NCBI RefSeq assembly: GCF_039555335.1 | Contig: NC_092647.1 | Span: forward strand, 10,568,313 to 10,632,312 | Length of the DNA stretch: 64,000 nucleotides | Reading direction: 5' to 3' | Source of the DNA: Amphiura filiformis | Taxonomy: Eukaryota > Echinodermata > Ophiuroidea > Amphilepidida > Amphiuridae | In this document: positions 24,385 to 36,544 of the stretch, in pieces | Numbering within the stretch: the stretch's first letter is position 1 | Layout: every line of letters begins with the position of its first letter | The notes under the pieces: generated by a model | Seen by the model: only the letters and a program-made list of their open reading frames with translations | Databases searched by the model: none | What the model was told of the DNA's origin: nothing | Program-made: the position numbers and the translations under genes

Positions 24385-26038
24385 ACATTGCTATAGAAGT
24401 TCTACGAAAATACGGTTATCGTTTCGCTTTTATATAAAATCAGTAGCCTTTTTTTCGACTTATTATGTACGTGACAATTTCAGCACCAAATTTAAAACAC
24501 TGTCAATCTATTTAATAAAAATAAAAATGAAAATTGGAATGCTGGTATCGTGTTATTAGTTGAGGTGTATAAATATCCGGACTTAGTGTTCAGTAATCAG
24601 GCTGAATAATGAATATTAAAGAAAGTGGCAAGTCCGTCCTCCTACCAATCCCACCATCAAGATTAATAACACGTTCACAACACGTATGATAAGCTTGTGT
24701 AAACACGACAATAAGACAATAAAAAATGCATTCTCAATAAAAGCTCAAAGAAGAAATTTAAAAGGGAAAAGGAATATTGATTACAGGTAAAAAATGTTTC
24801 ACCCAGGCAGCAAATAGCGGTCACTGGATTTCAGCAGTTCTTGGAGTTCAGCGTGTCTCGGAGTATATCTGTAGGCCTGTTTAAAATGCCACCATGTGGT
24901 AGGGCTGCATGTAGGAATAGTTCGTGAGATGAATTAACCCCAGTACTATGAACCAACCCCTTATGGTTTCAGCCAGCATTTTGATTGGGTGAATAGATGG
25001 TAATGTCTGGTCTACTCGACGTGTTCACTATTTCTGACGGGAATATGATCGGGCGAGTGCCTTCGTCCCGCACCGCTTTCCAATAATCACAGTTCTGGAG
25101 TCTGTCTTGAGTCTTGTCACCCAACCAGGCTACATTACTATATCGTGGTAAGGGGGTGATAGAGTTACGCAATCTAATGTTCAGATATCGGTAGGCCTAT
25201 ATTTTAAGAAAATAGATGGGTATAGCTATATATATTTGCCATTTTTAGAGAAAAACTCTGTCACTAAAAATGGACCAAACTGCAAATGTCAAAAAGTCTA
25301 AAATTAGACCTAAGTTAATTAGGTATGCAGATCCATGTTTCTACTGTGAACAAATATACCAAAATACTAGGTGATCTTAAAATTAAGCTGAGCAAAATGT
25401 AGCTGATGAGATTAATAAAAGATCAACTAAGTCTTGATCACCATTAATCGAAACGCGTCCTACGATAGCTTTCTATAAGTCTCTCAAGGTAATTCCTACT
25501 CTCAACATTGTCAATAATATTTTTCAAGGCCGATATCTCAATTTCCAATTTTATAATACTATAACTTACGAACTCAATATCTTCGCTTAGGAATGTCCGA
25601 TTTCAGTGGGGAAAACGGTGTTGTGGAGTAAAATATCCCTATATTTAAGATATGTAAAAACCTCAAAATTGATAACCTGCCCAAAAGTGTCTCCTTTTGA
25701 CATGACACGTCACATATACATCGGCCAGCCAGAACATTGTACCACTACACTATAATCATCAAGAAGAAAACTCCTGGTTAAGTAGTGATAATTTAAAAGT
25801 GTGATTATATTGTATGTGCATTTATTGTTCATGAACCAATCATGTTTTTCTTTCAATTAAAGACTTAGATTTTGTTAACTAAATCAACCAGTGTATAATT
25901 TTGCTGTTGTGCATTCGTGTGAATTTGGGTAAAATGTGATTTTGGCGTTGAATCAGTACGACTTGTAACAACGTTATACCTCTGTAACTCATCGTATCTA
26001 TAGGATTATTATTACCAGATTTAAGTTTTAATAGCGAG
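24385..26038. other. Upstream flank of GPCR copy 1; no further gene
   Basis: 24385-24640 is homologous to 28300-28590 upstream of GPCR copy 2 (for example TAGAAGTTCTACGAAAATA and GGCTGAATAATGAATATTAA), so the duplication included promoter-side DNA. The rest, 24640-26038, is AT-rich with no recognisable frame. Confidence 0.5.
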
Positions 26039-26173
26039 GGCTTCAAAACTCAACCGCCGGTTGCACGCCGTATCAACCCGGTTCTCTCCAGTTGGAGACG
26101 GTTTCTATTGTTCTAAACAATGTAACACGCTTCAACTACCATCGATTGCAACCGGCGGTCGAATTTTGAAGCC
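26039..26173. mobile_element. Small hairpin MITE
   Basis: A 135-bp inverted repeat: GGCTTCAAAACTCAACCGCC and GGTTGCA at the left, and TGCAACCGGCGGTCGAATTT then TGAAGCC at the right. Confidence 0.75.
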
Positions 26174-26289
26174 GCCTCTAAACTTAATATCCATTTAGCT
26201 GGACAAATACCATAATGTTAAAGAACCGCTAAAGAGATCATGAACGACAACTTTTATATTTTTTTAAATATATTTCTTTAATAATTCTG

Positions 26290-26970
26290 TTACAATACAA
26301 TTCTGTTACAATACAATAAAATACAATTCTGTACAAGCTGCCCTCGCGAAGTAAACCACGCAGACGACGCGGCCGCATCGTTGTTAAACGGTGATGAACA
26401 ACGGTGAAACATGATTGAATCCCTAAAAAAAATGTCATCAAGCTCAAGAGGTTTATTCAGATTAATTGCAGTACAACCTTTCTCAGACGAACTAGCTTCA
26501 AAATCTTGTCTTAATATCTGGCGAAACCTCATCATAAAAATGATTTGCCTCGGGTTGAAAAAGTGATTCAAATTATTTACACCGTTTGTTTCACAGTTTT
26601 CTAAGTACCAACCCCCCAATGTTCCAACATCCGATTCGTAATGAATGATGACAGCCAACGCTGTCCTAGTCCGAATCGCGATGAGAACTAGTGTCCTCTT
26701 GAGAACCCGTATTCTCACTAGCATTGCCATTTGATTATTGTACAATTTGTTATCTATAAACAGTTTACCGCTTTGAAAACGATTTTCTTGCCTTGCCGGC
26801 TTTATACAACAGTCACTTTCTGTCTGAATCGATTTCGAATCACGATTCTTGTTTTGACCTTCTCTACCCGTCCGATGGGCAACCTCTACTGTAATTTTCA
26901 GCCCAAGATCTTCTTTCAATACTCTTTTTACAATCTTTGCAGGGACCTCATCTTTTTTCAGAACCATAGT
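26290..26970 (-). pseudogene. Possible LINE ORF1-like relic
   Basis: A long minus-strand open frame begins near 26967 with KRVLKEDLGLKITVEVAHRTG. This resembles the motif …L.I….IE.AHR.G…R…R.I found in ORF1 proteins of L1-like elements. An alternative frame a little downstream keeps a basic segment expected next in that family. The C-terminal part is not protein-like. Placed between the two GPCR copies. Weak call. Confidence 0.3.
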
Positions 26971-27212
26971 TGCATAACAACAAGTTATGACGCCTTGAAT
27001 ACCTTTCTAGGTTATCACTAGTCTTGATTTACATAATTTCCTCAAATCATTTTTCTTTGAGGCTATTTGGTGTAACAGCTTAGAGTTAGAGTTTTGTTCT
27101 TAAAAGCCTAGAATTGTTTTTCTATATCTGATGTACGAGATGATTGAAACTCAATTGAGTCACCAATACAGTTTCATTACATTATGTTCAAATAGAGGGC
27201 CACGACTTCGTT

Positions 27213-28297
27213 TTATAACTTCGAAGATATTTCATTGCTAGATTCGTGCGAATTATGTGCATGAGACATGTTTTTACTCTCACAAAATAATCGTCCCATT
27301 GCAGCCTTAAAGCTTTGTCGGTATTGTTTATTTGTAATGAAGTAAAGTGTTGGATTTATACACGCATTGCAACCAGCTGCTAAATAATTCACCATAACTG
27401 GTACGATTGCAAGTAATGGGTTATTTGAATAAATATCGACACCAAACACAGGGAGAGCAAAGTAAATAAAATAGATAATATTCACTGCTCCGCAAAAGTA
27501 AAATACGCTACTATTAACGATTAACATAAAAGTAACTTGACGAAGTTGATCATCTAAGTCAACTGATGTGTTCAGAAATTGGCGACTTTGTTTTCGGTTC
27601 TTAAGAACAATGTACATTTTGCATACATAGAAGCTGTTATTATGAGAATTAAACACCAACTAAAAACCCAAAACATGCTGAAATAATGAACGGTGTCGTC
27701 TATAAGTTGAAATGTAAATTGTGTAGGTAGGTTAGCATAAGCACCATTCTGTGGCCACAGGATACACCAAGTAGTAAACCTTGTGTAAATTAAAGCTGTT
27801 AATGAGTTGAATCCTACAATCCATGCACAACAGATGAGTTTAACTGTTCGTCGAGTTCCTTTCATAAGATGATGTTTGATTGGGTAACAAATTGCAAGAA
27901 ACTTTTCCACCGAGACCAGCGTGACAAATGCAATTGATGCACTGATAAAGTAGGAACATAAAGTAATACTAACAAATGTCACAACAGCATTTGCTATTCG
28001 TACCGGACTGATTTGGTAATTTGCTATCTGTGGAATACCTATAAAGATTAATGTCATGATGTCCGAAATCGATAAATTGAGCAGATATATATACGTCGGC
28101 GTGCGAAGAGACGGTGTGCGAATGACAGTATAAATAAATAACACATTGGAGATGAGTCCATAAAGTATAATAGAAGGCCAGATGATTTCATATACAATCC
28201 ATTCCCATGGTTGAAAGATGAAGTATGTCACGATCGTATTGTTTGTTTACGATAGATCTATTATCACCGACTCGTTTTGATTGCAGATTGATTCCAT
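27213..28297 (-). pseudogene. Rhodopsin-type GPCR, copy 2, nonsense and frameshift
   Basis: Paralogue of 23653-24327, retaining all seven helices in two frames. From the ATG at 28297 the N-terminus matches copy 1, but codon 17 is TAA where copy 1 has TAT. TM1-TM5 follow (SVEKFLAICYPIKHH after TM3). Near 27625, after ITASMY, one base has been lost; the other frame continues with KMYIVLKNRKQSRQF, TM6, and TM7 with CINPTLYF (an NPxxY motif) and a C-terminal tail with serines. A start at a methionine just before TM1 (28231) could bypass the nonsense codon, but not the frameshift. Either a recent pseudogene or, for the frameshift, a sequencing error. Confidence 0.75.
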
Positions 28298-28299
28298 AT

Positions 28300-29035
28300 T
28301 AAAATATATGAGCACGAAAGAAGTGAATTATATATATAGCACCGTCGTTACAGCCCAAGTGCTAAAAGAAGTTCTACGAAAATATGGTTAGTTGCTTCGC
28401 TTATATATGAAATCAGTTACTTCTTACATGACTATTTCACCACCAAATTAAAAACACGGTTAATCTACTTAATAAAAATGAAATTGGGAATGATGGGATC
28501 GTGTTACTGGTTCAGGTGTATAAATATCTGGACCAAGCGTTCAATAATCAGGCTGAATAATGAATATTAAAGAAAGTGGCTACTTGGTCCTCTTACCATT
28601 CATGTAACTTTTTCCATCCGATTTATTACGTGTCAATCACACCCTGAATTAAATCTATCTATGCTAGTTTTGACTGCAGTCGACAAATTTCAAATTAAAA
28701 ATAATCAATTATTTCACAATTGTACATTGACATGACCATATTTTGGAATCAGCATGAGAAATGCATTAAAATGAGTACAAACAAACCTAGTGTTGGTTCA
28801 GTGATTCTTGAGATAGCTCTTGATATTTTGAGAAAATATCTCAAAAACATTAGCTTGAAGCCTATGGCTAGCACGCAGAGCACGGTTAATATTATTTTGA
28901 TCTTTAATATTGAAAATTATCTCAAATTTTTGGTCTTGCCGTGAGAAATCAGAATAGTTAGAATGTAAAACATTTCGTTGCCTTGGTAACACAGTAAAAA
29001 AGGACAATTATACCACTGATTCTTATTGCGTTATA
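28300..29035. other. Upstream flank of GPCR copy 2; no further gene
   Basis: The first 290 bp are duplicated upstream of copy 1 (see 24385). The remainder, up to about 29035, is AT-rich and without recognisable features. Confidence 0.45.
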
Positions 29036-29039
29036 TTGA

Positions 29040-29260
29040 CTCCCTTTGACCTTGACAAATTGTTGATCCTCTGTTGAGCGAAGGTTCTCTCGATCAACAG
29101 AGGAGGGGGACTTCGCCACAACCTGTCAAGGACCTACGACGCAGCAATCAGGAAACTACCCCGGTGACTCTCCTGTGACGTCATACCATCAAGTGTGTCA
29201 CCACAGGTCAATAGTCAACAACCTGATCAGTCAGCCTGATGATGCGTCTTGGATGAGATG
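29040..29260 (-). mobile_element. Possible 3' piece of the Penelope-like element
   Basis: A GC-richer block with a hairpin (GATCCTCTGTTGA against TCAACAGAGGA) and CCTGATCAGTCAGCCTGATG. Its position beyond the reverse transcriptase relic and its base composition suggest that it belongs to the same retroelement, but no protein motif confirms this. Confidence 0.3.
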
Positions 29261-29499
29261 CGATACTGTTGCTATCAAATCCAGATGAACAGATTTAATA
29301 TTCATTTTTTTACGAAGTAATAAAGTGTTTATAATGATATTTGATAGGCAATAAACTGATATAATCAGCTTTAAGCTGCAGTGCAAGCCTGCAGTGCAGT
29401 GCAAGTGGTCCAAGGCAACAGTCATTGGTGCAGTTTGGTGGATATGCCGATTTCATAAGCTTATCTAAAACCATACCGTGTCTGTGCTAACATCATTCA

Positions 29500-30660
29500 C
29501 ACCTTGCAGAGTCTTCAATTAGTTCCAAAAGTGACATTTGGCAGGTATTTACCCTGCCTTTTCAACAAAATGTTGCGAGTTCTTGATGTAGGAAGTAGGC
29601 TACCTTTCCCTGATAAGGGTGTCAATATATCCGCTAGGTGTTTCGCTAAATTGTAGCATGGTGAATTGATTGAGCTGACAATAGGTCTAAGTGGCATGTT
29701 TTCTTTGTGAATCTTCGGTAGACCATATATACGTGGAGACACAGTGTGCTTTTGTTAAATGTGATGGCTTTTTCTTATCAACCTTGTTCTGTTCCTTCAA
29801 CTCAGAGATGGCCTTACCTATCTTGCGTTCAAGAGATAGGGTGGGATCTTTCTTCATGACCTGATAAGTATCGCCTTCAGACAATAAGTTGTTCATTTTC
29901 TCTTGGTACTTATCTTTGTCCATATAACAACGGTAGACCGCCCTTTGTCTGCTGGAAGGACAATTATGGAATCATCATTCTTGAGTGAATTCAACGCTTC
30001 TCTCTCTCTCTTCTCGAGATATATTTGGTTGAGGAACTTTGGCTTTCTTGAGAACCCTGAGAACATCACTTCGCACTAGGTTGGCTTCACCTTCACATAA
30101 GTCATTTAAACCGTGTTCGGTCGCCGCTATTAGCTCTTTGACCGGAATGCTCGTTGGAGTTGGTGAGAAATTCATGCCTTTGCTTAAGCTAGCATTTTCA
30201 GATTCACTAAGTTCCCTACTACTTTCATTGCGGACTGTATTTTGAGGAAAGTCACTATTATTTCGCCACTCCCGCCTTAGGATGTTGACCGGCAGGTTTT
30301 CTTGTTTTAGACGGGCAAATTTCTGAAGATGTTCTTGCTTAACACGTGAGTATGTTTTGTCGGCTGCTATCTTGGCCACACGTGATACAGTTTTAAAGTC
30401 CATTTCATTCATATTATCTTTGAGCCATGTGTACGTTTGACTTATTTCATTGGATATACGTTGCATTTGCTGGCGATTTTCATTAATCGTGGCTCTGACG
30501 AGAGATAGACCAGCTTGCAGCATAATACGTTTTGCTTTATTAGACTTGGAATATTTCTTGCCGTCCTCGACGGGAATTCATAACAATTAGTGGGTATTTT
30601 AGCGGGTTCGCCGTCGGACAAGTTTAGAACTGTCAAGCTTTCGTCAGGAGTAGCTCTGAC
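29500..30660 (-). pseudogene. Penelope-like element reverse transcriptase, N-terminal part, broken
   Basis: Reading on the minus strand from 30660: an N-terminal region (PEEVRATPDESLTVLNLSDG, then a long helical frame from 30523 with AGLSLVRATINENRQ and GMNFSPTPTSIPVKELIAA), then ADKGRSTVV and MDKDKYQEKMNNLL near 29960-29880, then YGLPKIHKENMPLRPIVSS near 29730. This order (…LPADKG..TVVMD…YY.KM..LL…YGLPKIHK…RPIVS) is the hallmark of Penelope-like reverse transcriptases. At least three frameshifts interrupt it, and everything after the first palm motifs, including the catalytic YxDD and GIY-YIG domains, is missing. Confidence 0.75.
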
Positions 30661-31628
30661 TTCTTCAGGACAAAGTACCTAAGAATGAGACATGTAGACT
30701 GCCCCTTGTCTACTGATGACTCTGAAAAGAGTCGTTCGCTGAAGACTGCCCTTGTCAACAGAAACAAGCAGATCTCGCCTATATGCTGATTTTGTAAGTT
30801 TTGGTGGCTCTGAAAAGAGCCGTTCACTGAAGACTGCCCCTTGTCAACAGAGAACAAGCAGATCTCGCCTATCTGCTAATAAAGAAAACAAGAGCCGTTC
30901 ACTGAAGACTGCCCCTTGTCTACTTCTGCTTGTTTCTGATTTTGTAAGTCTTCAGCAAACGGCTCTTTTCAGAGCCACCAAAACTTACAAAATCAGCAGA
31001 TAGGCGAGATCTGCTTGTTTCTGTAGACAAGGGGCAGTCTTCAGCAAACGGCTCTTTTCAGAGCCACTAAAACCTGTATATTAGCAGATAGGCGAGATAT
31101 GCTAGTTCTCTATAGACAAGGGGCAGTCTTCAGTGAACGGCTCTTGTTTTCTTTATTAGCAGATCTCGCCCCTTGTATACAGAGAACTAATAGAAGCTAA
31201 TATACAGGTTTTAGTGGCTCTGAAAAGAGCCGTTTGCTGAAGACTGCCCCTTGTCTACAGAAACAAGCAGATCTCGCCTATCTGCTGATTTTGTAAGTTT
31301 TGGTGGCTCTGAAAAGAGCCGTTTGCTGAAGACTACCCCTTGTCAACAGAAACAAGCAGAAGTAGACAAGGGGCAGTCTTCAGTGAACGGCTCTTTTTTC
31401 TTTATTAGCAGATAGGCGAGATCTGCTTGTTTTCTGTTGAAAAGGGGCAGTCTTCAGCGAACGACTCTTTTCAGAGTCATCAGTAGACAAGGGGCAGTCT
31501 ACATGTCTCATTCTTAGGTACGTTGTCCTGAAGAAGTCAGAGCTACTCCTGACGAAAGCTTGACAGTTCTAAACTTGTCCGACGGCGAACCCGCTAAAAA
31601 CCCACCAATTGTTATGAATTCCCGTCGT
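30570..31628. repeat. 1.06-kb inverted duplication with internal stem-loop array
   Basis: The outer 110-150 bp of each end are inverted copies carrying the start of the Penelope-like coding region (right copy at about 31500-31628). Between them are alternating forward and reverse copies of a unit containing GACAAGGGGCAGTCTTCAG, AACGGCTCTTTTCAGAGCC, ACTTACAAAATCAGC and AGATAGGCGAGATCTGCTTG. Head-to-head partial copies are common for Penelope-like elements; the internal array is unusual. Confidence 0.7.
30806..31320. other. Cluster of canonical histone-type 3' stem-loops
   Basis: The 16-mer GGCTCTTTTCAGAGCC fits the metazoan replication-dependent histone mRNA stem-loop exactly (six base pairs, UUUC loop), followed by ACCA or ACTA. 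Plus-strand copies are at 30961-30976 and 31050-31065; minus-strand copies at 30806-30821, 31216-31231 and 31305-31320. Variants with the outer pairs changed (GACTCT...AGAGTC) are at 30718-30733 and 31463-31478. No histone coding sequence is in the window and no clear purine-rich downstream element follows. Confidence 0.65.
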
Positions 31629-31659
31629 AAAAGCCTATCCCACAATTTGCCAAAACACC

Positions 31660-31835
31660 TCCGTGGACAGAGTGAAAAACGAGTACTTGTTGTGAGCCGA
31701 TTGAAATTTTTGTTTCGGTTTATTACAGCTAATGATTAAAGGGTTCTTTAAGTACCAAAATATAATTGATAAATTGTTCAGAAATATGAGTAAAAGAGGG
31801 CGCAATGAGGGTTCTTTTTTGTTTGTTTTATTTTG
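31660..31835. repeat. Interspersed repeat fragment, relative of 37740-37980
   Basis: CGTGGACAGAGTGAAAAAC, GTTGTGAGCCGATTGAAAT and AGAGGGCGCAATGAGGG occur in the same order at 37760-37940, where the sequence ends in GGGACACCCTGTA. It is therefore a truncated copy of a mariner-like element end. Confidence 0.6.
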
Positions 31836-32116
31836 TTTTTTTGGACAGTGACTGTGAACAGTGAGGAAATTTAAAGTAAATTTAAATAATAATAAAAACC
31901 CGCTTACATAGCGCTTTCAGTCCGAAGACCTCAAAGCGCTTTACAAAACAACAACAAAATGTAAAACATCTACAAATCTCCAAGCAACATCAGAAACAGA
32001 ACGAGCAACCGGAGAGCTGGTTGATGGAGATCTGTAGACGACAACAAAATATCTTAAACAAGAACAAAATATAGCACCAACATAATTAAGCATAGGCATC
32101 AAAATCAATAACAAAA

Positions 32117-32407
32117 TTCGTCGGTCGCAACACATAGTGGCGTACGTGAAGGGCAAAATACGTCTCCAAGCAAAACGTTTTTGAAGGATATGCTACTAAC
32201 GGAGTCGATACTCCTCCACTGTTATCTCTCAGTAGCCCGATTCCATTTTAAATTGAAGTTTAAGGTTAAAACTATAACACTGTATCGTTAATAGTAAACA
32301 AGAAATAACTATTATATGATAATAGCTAGCTCTAAACCTGTACGCCACTATGTGAAACGGAAAGTTTGAAAAATCACTCTACGCCACTATGTGTTGCGAC
32401 CGACGAA
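32117..32407. mobile_element. TIR element, second member of the CATAGTGGCGTA family
   Basis: The left end TTCGTCGGTCGCAACACATA followed by GTGGCGTA is mirrored at the right (TACGCCACTATGTGTTGCG, then ACCGACGAA). An internal TACGCCACTATGTG copy is at 32341. It shares the TCGTCG terminus and the CATAGTGGCGTA motif with 3977-4641. It is inserted in the LINE 3' UTR and so is younger than the LINE. Confidence 0.75.
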
Positions 32408-32539
32408 TTACACAAAATAGGTACTACAAAAGTCTACAAACCTCCAAAGAACACATAAACGAGAGCCCAAAACCAAAAAGGCAGGTTCATGGAGATCTGT
32501 AGACAGCAATAAATACCAACTATCTTAAACTACAGCATA

Positions 32540-34600
32540 TTATAAAACAACATTCAAGCAAAACATCATAAGTCCCAAACGAGAAAGTCGGAAACACACG
32601 AACAAAAGATGATTAGATTTTCCAGCCGTGAATATTGAGTTTGAAGAGATGAGTTTTGAGGACACGTTTGAATGAGTCAACAGAGTTAGTTTCTTGATAT
32701 GGTCGGGAAGATTGTTCCACAGTGAAGGAGCAGCGTGGCAGAATGCTCTTGAGCCATATGATGCCGTAGACCAGTTCTTAGTTGGTGCTTGCAGAAGATT
32801 CTGCGTACTTGATCTGAGTCCACAGTGACCAGGAGAGTAAGTTGTCAGAAGCTCGGTGAGATAAGCAGGTGCCAGACCGTTCAGCGCTTTAAATGTCAAC
32901 AGCAGTATCTTGAAGATGACGCGCTTCTTAACTGTCAGCCAGTGCAAATCGTCAAGAACAAGTGATATACTATCATATTTTCTGACCTTGGCAACGAGTC
33001 TGGCAGCTGTGTTTTGCACCCGCTGCAATTTCATTATTTGCGAGTCAGGAAGGCCGTAGAGCAACGAATTGCAACTGTCCAAACGAGACGCTCGGTGGTA
33101 TGTTGGTCAAGGCATGGACGGATCTGACCAATCTTCCTGATGGCGATGGTAGCAGATCTACAGATGTTGTTCACGTGGGTGCACATAGACAGGTGACCGT
33201 CCATAGCAACACCGATGTTGCGGGCAATGTCAGAAATCTCGACGGACGTAGCACCAACAGCTAGAGGAGGCATTGCAGGAATCTTAGCAAAACGCGACCT
33301 GATATGAATGACTTCGGTTTTGCTATCGTTCATCATCAGTTTATTAGCGACAGCTCATTGCTTAACATCACAGATACACTCCTCTAGAAGCGGCAGGGCA
33401 TGTGATCTATCAGATGGCTTGAGTGTCGTCGGCGTATATCATTGAGTGTATTCCGTGAGCAGAGATGATGTACTCAAGGGGTGCCGTGTACATAATGAAA
33501 GATAGCGGTCCCACCACTGAGCCTTGGGGGACGCCAAATTCCAACGGTTGTGATACGGAAACACTGTTACCAATGACAATTTGCTGGCTGCGATTGTCCA
33601 TGTACGAAGTAAACCAGTCAAGTGCTTTATCTTCAATTCCATAGCGAGAGTTAAGGCGATTCAAGAAAATGCGATGGTCAATCGTGTCGAAGGCGCTGAG
33701 AGAACTGCCTCCTTCTGACTATCCACAGCGGAAAGAAGGTCATTTTGAACCCGCAATAGCGCTGATTCCGTGCTATGGCAGCTGCGGTAAGCAGACTGGA
33801 CATGCGCATAAAGATTGTTTGCAGAAAGATAGTCTTGGATCTGAGAAGCAGCGATTCTTTCTTCGAGTTTGGACAAGAAGCTGAGGTTGGATATGGGCCG
33901 ATAGTTTTTTAAAACTTCGCGATCCATTTTTGGCTTCTTTAAGGATGGTACAACACGAGCACGTTTGAACGATGTAGGGAATCGTCCATAGGATAACGAT
34001 CTGTTGACTAACTTCGTGATGATAGGAGTAAGTTCGTCAAGGAGTTCTTCTTTCAAGAGCCAAGTAGGAACCGGGTCTAATGGACATGATTTGATTGGCG
34101 ACTTCTGAATATACTTTCGCACATCCTCATCTGCTACCTGGCTAAACTCGCTAAAATGACTCTGGCAGGATTCAAATGGATGTGTAATACTGTTCTCGTT
34201 ATCTTTATCCTGATCAAGTTCTTGTCTGATGTCGCGAATCTTGGAAGCAAAGTAGTCGGCAAAGTTATCAGCAAGGTCTTTTTCGGAGTCACTAGATGGA
34301 AGAATCTGTTCGCGTTTTCCAACACAAATATCATCAATGACTTTGAAAAGCTGACGGTCATTTCTATTGTCAACTTGCGATTTATGGTAGGTAGTTTCGG
34401 CATCGTAGAGCAGCTTATGATATTCCTTGCATTGTTCTTGGAATATTTGTCTGTGGCATTCTAAACCCGATTTTTCCAGGCTCTCTCACATTGACGTTTC
34501 TTCTGCTTGGCAGCTTGAAGAGGAGTAAACCAAGGTGCGTTTGGGCGAAGAGTGATTTCACGCCTTACTTCAGGAGCATGTTTGTCAACAAGATCACGCA
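32540..34600 (-). pseudogene. LINE reverse transcriptase relic (CR1/L2 group)
   Basis: From 34600 downward: a linker with DNFADYFASKI, then KSPIKSCPLDPVPTWLLKEE and VLKNYRPISNLSFLSKL (34122-33661), AYRSCHSTESALLRVQNDLL, then in another frame ALDWFTSYMDNRSQQIVI, FGVPQGSVVGPLSF and the catalytic IYADDTQ (33664-33410). Later frames have MNDSKTEVIHI (33336-33034) and the C-terminal RVQNTAARLVAKVRKYD, LHWLTVKKRVIFKILLLTFK and LWNNLPDHIKKL (33082-32540). The order is that of CR1/L2-type reverse transcriptases. Frameshifts separate the blocks; no endonuclease is visible. Confidence 0.8.
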
Positions 34601-34619
34601 GTGTGGTGTCATATCATAA

Positions 34620-36540
34620 ATAATTAACATATCGAAGCCACGCACAAAAAAGAGTGAAACCATTCTTTATACTGGGGTGCACTATCACACCCAAACGGAT
34701 TTAGACTAGGATATTGTTTGATAACATAAATACACTTTTTGAATTATTTTTCAAAGTTTTGAGTTTTACGTGCTAAACCAATGACGGCGTCAAAATGTAG
34801 TCAATTTTGGCCGGCCCTCTGCAAATCGCAGCAATTTTTACTTTTCGCCCCCATATTAGACCTATGACGTCACAATGATTATAAAACTCTTTTACCGATA
34901 ACTCCATAATGTACCTCACAGCTTAGTTAAAGTGTACGTTTTCTGCGTCGTCATGGCCAGAGGATTACGGTGGTGTTGGTTTTGAACACTTTTGAGTTTT
35001 GAACTTGACCCAACATGTGCAAAGTTCAATGACATATTGGAATGGCTCCATAGCCAAAATTAATCAATTATTTTTACTCTACTGCAAAATATGAAAACGC
35101 TAACATGATTGTAGTGTGCTTTCGTACAAAACGTTTTAAAACCGTTTAATAACCTTTATACAGCAGACATTTTAATGTTATTAATTGTCCATGCCAGAGA
35201 GATCCAGGTGATATGACAAAATCTGGGAACATGAAGGTTGGCCAAATCGGTTCATACTTTGTAAGATTGATGTACTGGATGACATATTTTCACATGCCAG
35301 ACTAGACCCACCTGACACCCCTGGGTAGGGAGATATGGGTACCCCCTAATTTGGGGCTTTTGACACAGGAAAATTGCTGTGAAAACAGTTGAAAAATGGC
35401 AAAGTTTATGAAGTTTTTTTCTATCAGCAACTTCTCGATTGGATTTTATTTTGAAATATTTGTCAAGAGCATAGTTTATTTGTAATATAGAACTTAAAAT
35501 AGCAATGATTGGGGTCTTGGGTTTTCAGGAGGGGTCATCAATGTTACCCCTCTTTAGCATTTTAAAAATGTAAAAAAAGGGTAATTTTAAAGCCCTTTTA
35601 TGAAAATATACATCTTAAATATTGATTTTTTTCATGTCAACATTTTGAGCCTATATTGGTCTACTCCAAACAATAAATGGTAGATTGGGGCGGTGTAACG
35701 AATTTGCATAAAATTGGTGTTTCTAGACAGTATTTTCGCCTAATAAATTTCTTGAAAATGATATTGTAAGTCTAAAAATTGGAGGAAACTGAATGTGACA
35801 ATTCTATTTTTAGTCTTAAAATGCTTAAAATGTTTTCATATGGTGACATTGTTTTAGATTTTTCTAAACAGAATCATGTCAAGTCTGCAGAAGTGTTTCT
35901 AAATACAAAACAATTCATATTTAGCTATCTGAGTAAAATGCAAAACAGAAATACTGAATACAAGACTACCTTGTGATAAACCATGATGAACAAAATTGCA
36001 ATATAAATGTAGGTCCATTATGCTTTTTTAAAAGTATATCATATATATTGTTTTTATATATTAATAAAAATTCTGCCTAAATGCCCTCAATGTTACGAGT
36101 AAGAAACTAAGATATTAGTTGGCTACTGTGATAATAGCTGATAACTAACATAAATCACAAGAGTTTATGAAGGAGTAAGTTAATCATTTCAAATAAATTG
36201 GATCACAGTTTACATTCACAAATAATCATTCTAGAAACACTATACTGCAAGTGCCCAAGAATCTTAGCCATAGGATGTAGTTCCAGTAGGCCTTTCTAGT
36301 AGCTGGGGCAGATATGGTCTTTCATATATGATCGAATATTTCATGCTATGCTGCTTGAACTGCAACTGCCTTATAAATACTGAAGTATTCACTAAATCAA
36401 ACCGGGATTTTATTCAATTACAATCGCAAATTTCTAATTTGTGAGTGTACTGTTTTTGGTCAGTTCTTCTTTCTTTCTTCTGTCAAACTTGTAACGAGCT
36501 ATCGTAGCCATATGCTTTAGGACCCTGTAACCATATTTGG
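34620..36540. other. No gene recognised
   Basis: AT-rich. At 35130-35185 there is a fragment of the ACGTTT repeat family (AAAACGTTTTAAAACCGTTT). The only longer frames (for example 35779-35976) are not protein-like. Confidence 0.4.
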
Positions 36541-36544
36541 TCAC

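Larger units (their letters stand above)
31890..34620 (-). mobile_element. CR1/L2-like LINE, inactive
   Basis: The minus-strand coding relic (34620 to 32540) is followed by a 3' UTR down to about 31890, ending in the AGCGCTTT-containing sequence common at LINE 3' ends in marine invertebrates. The 3' UTR was interrupted by a TIR element (32117-32407). No target-site duplication was found. Confidence 0.65.

Noticed and set aside
31536-31590. Hammerhead ribozyme-like sequence (CTGAAGA, stem, then GAAA) beside the Penelope-like element
   Set aside because: Penelope-like elements can carry hammerheads, but here stem III would be too short. The same bases read cleanly as Penelope coding sequence (PEEVRATPDES), so the match is a coincidence.
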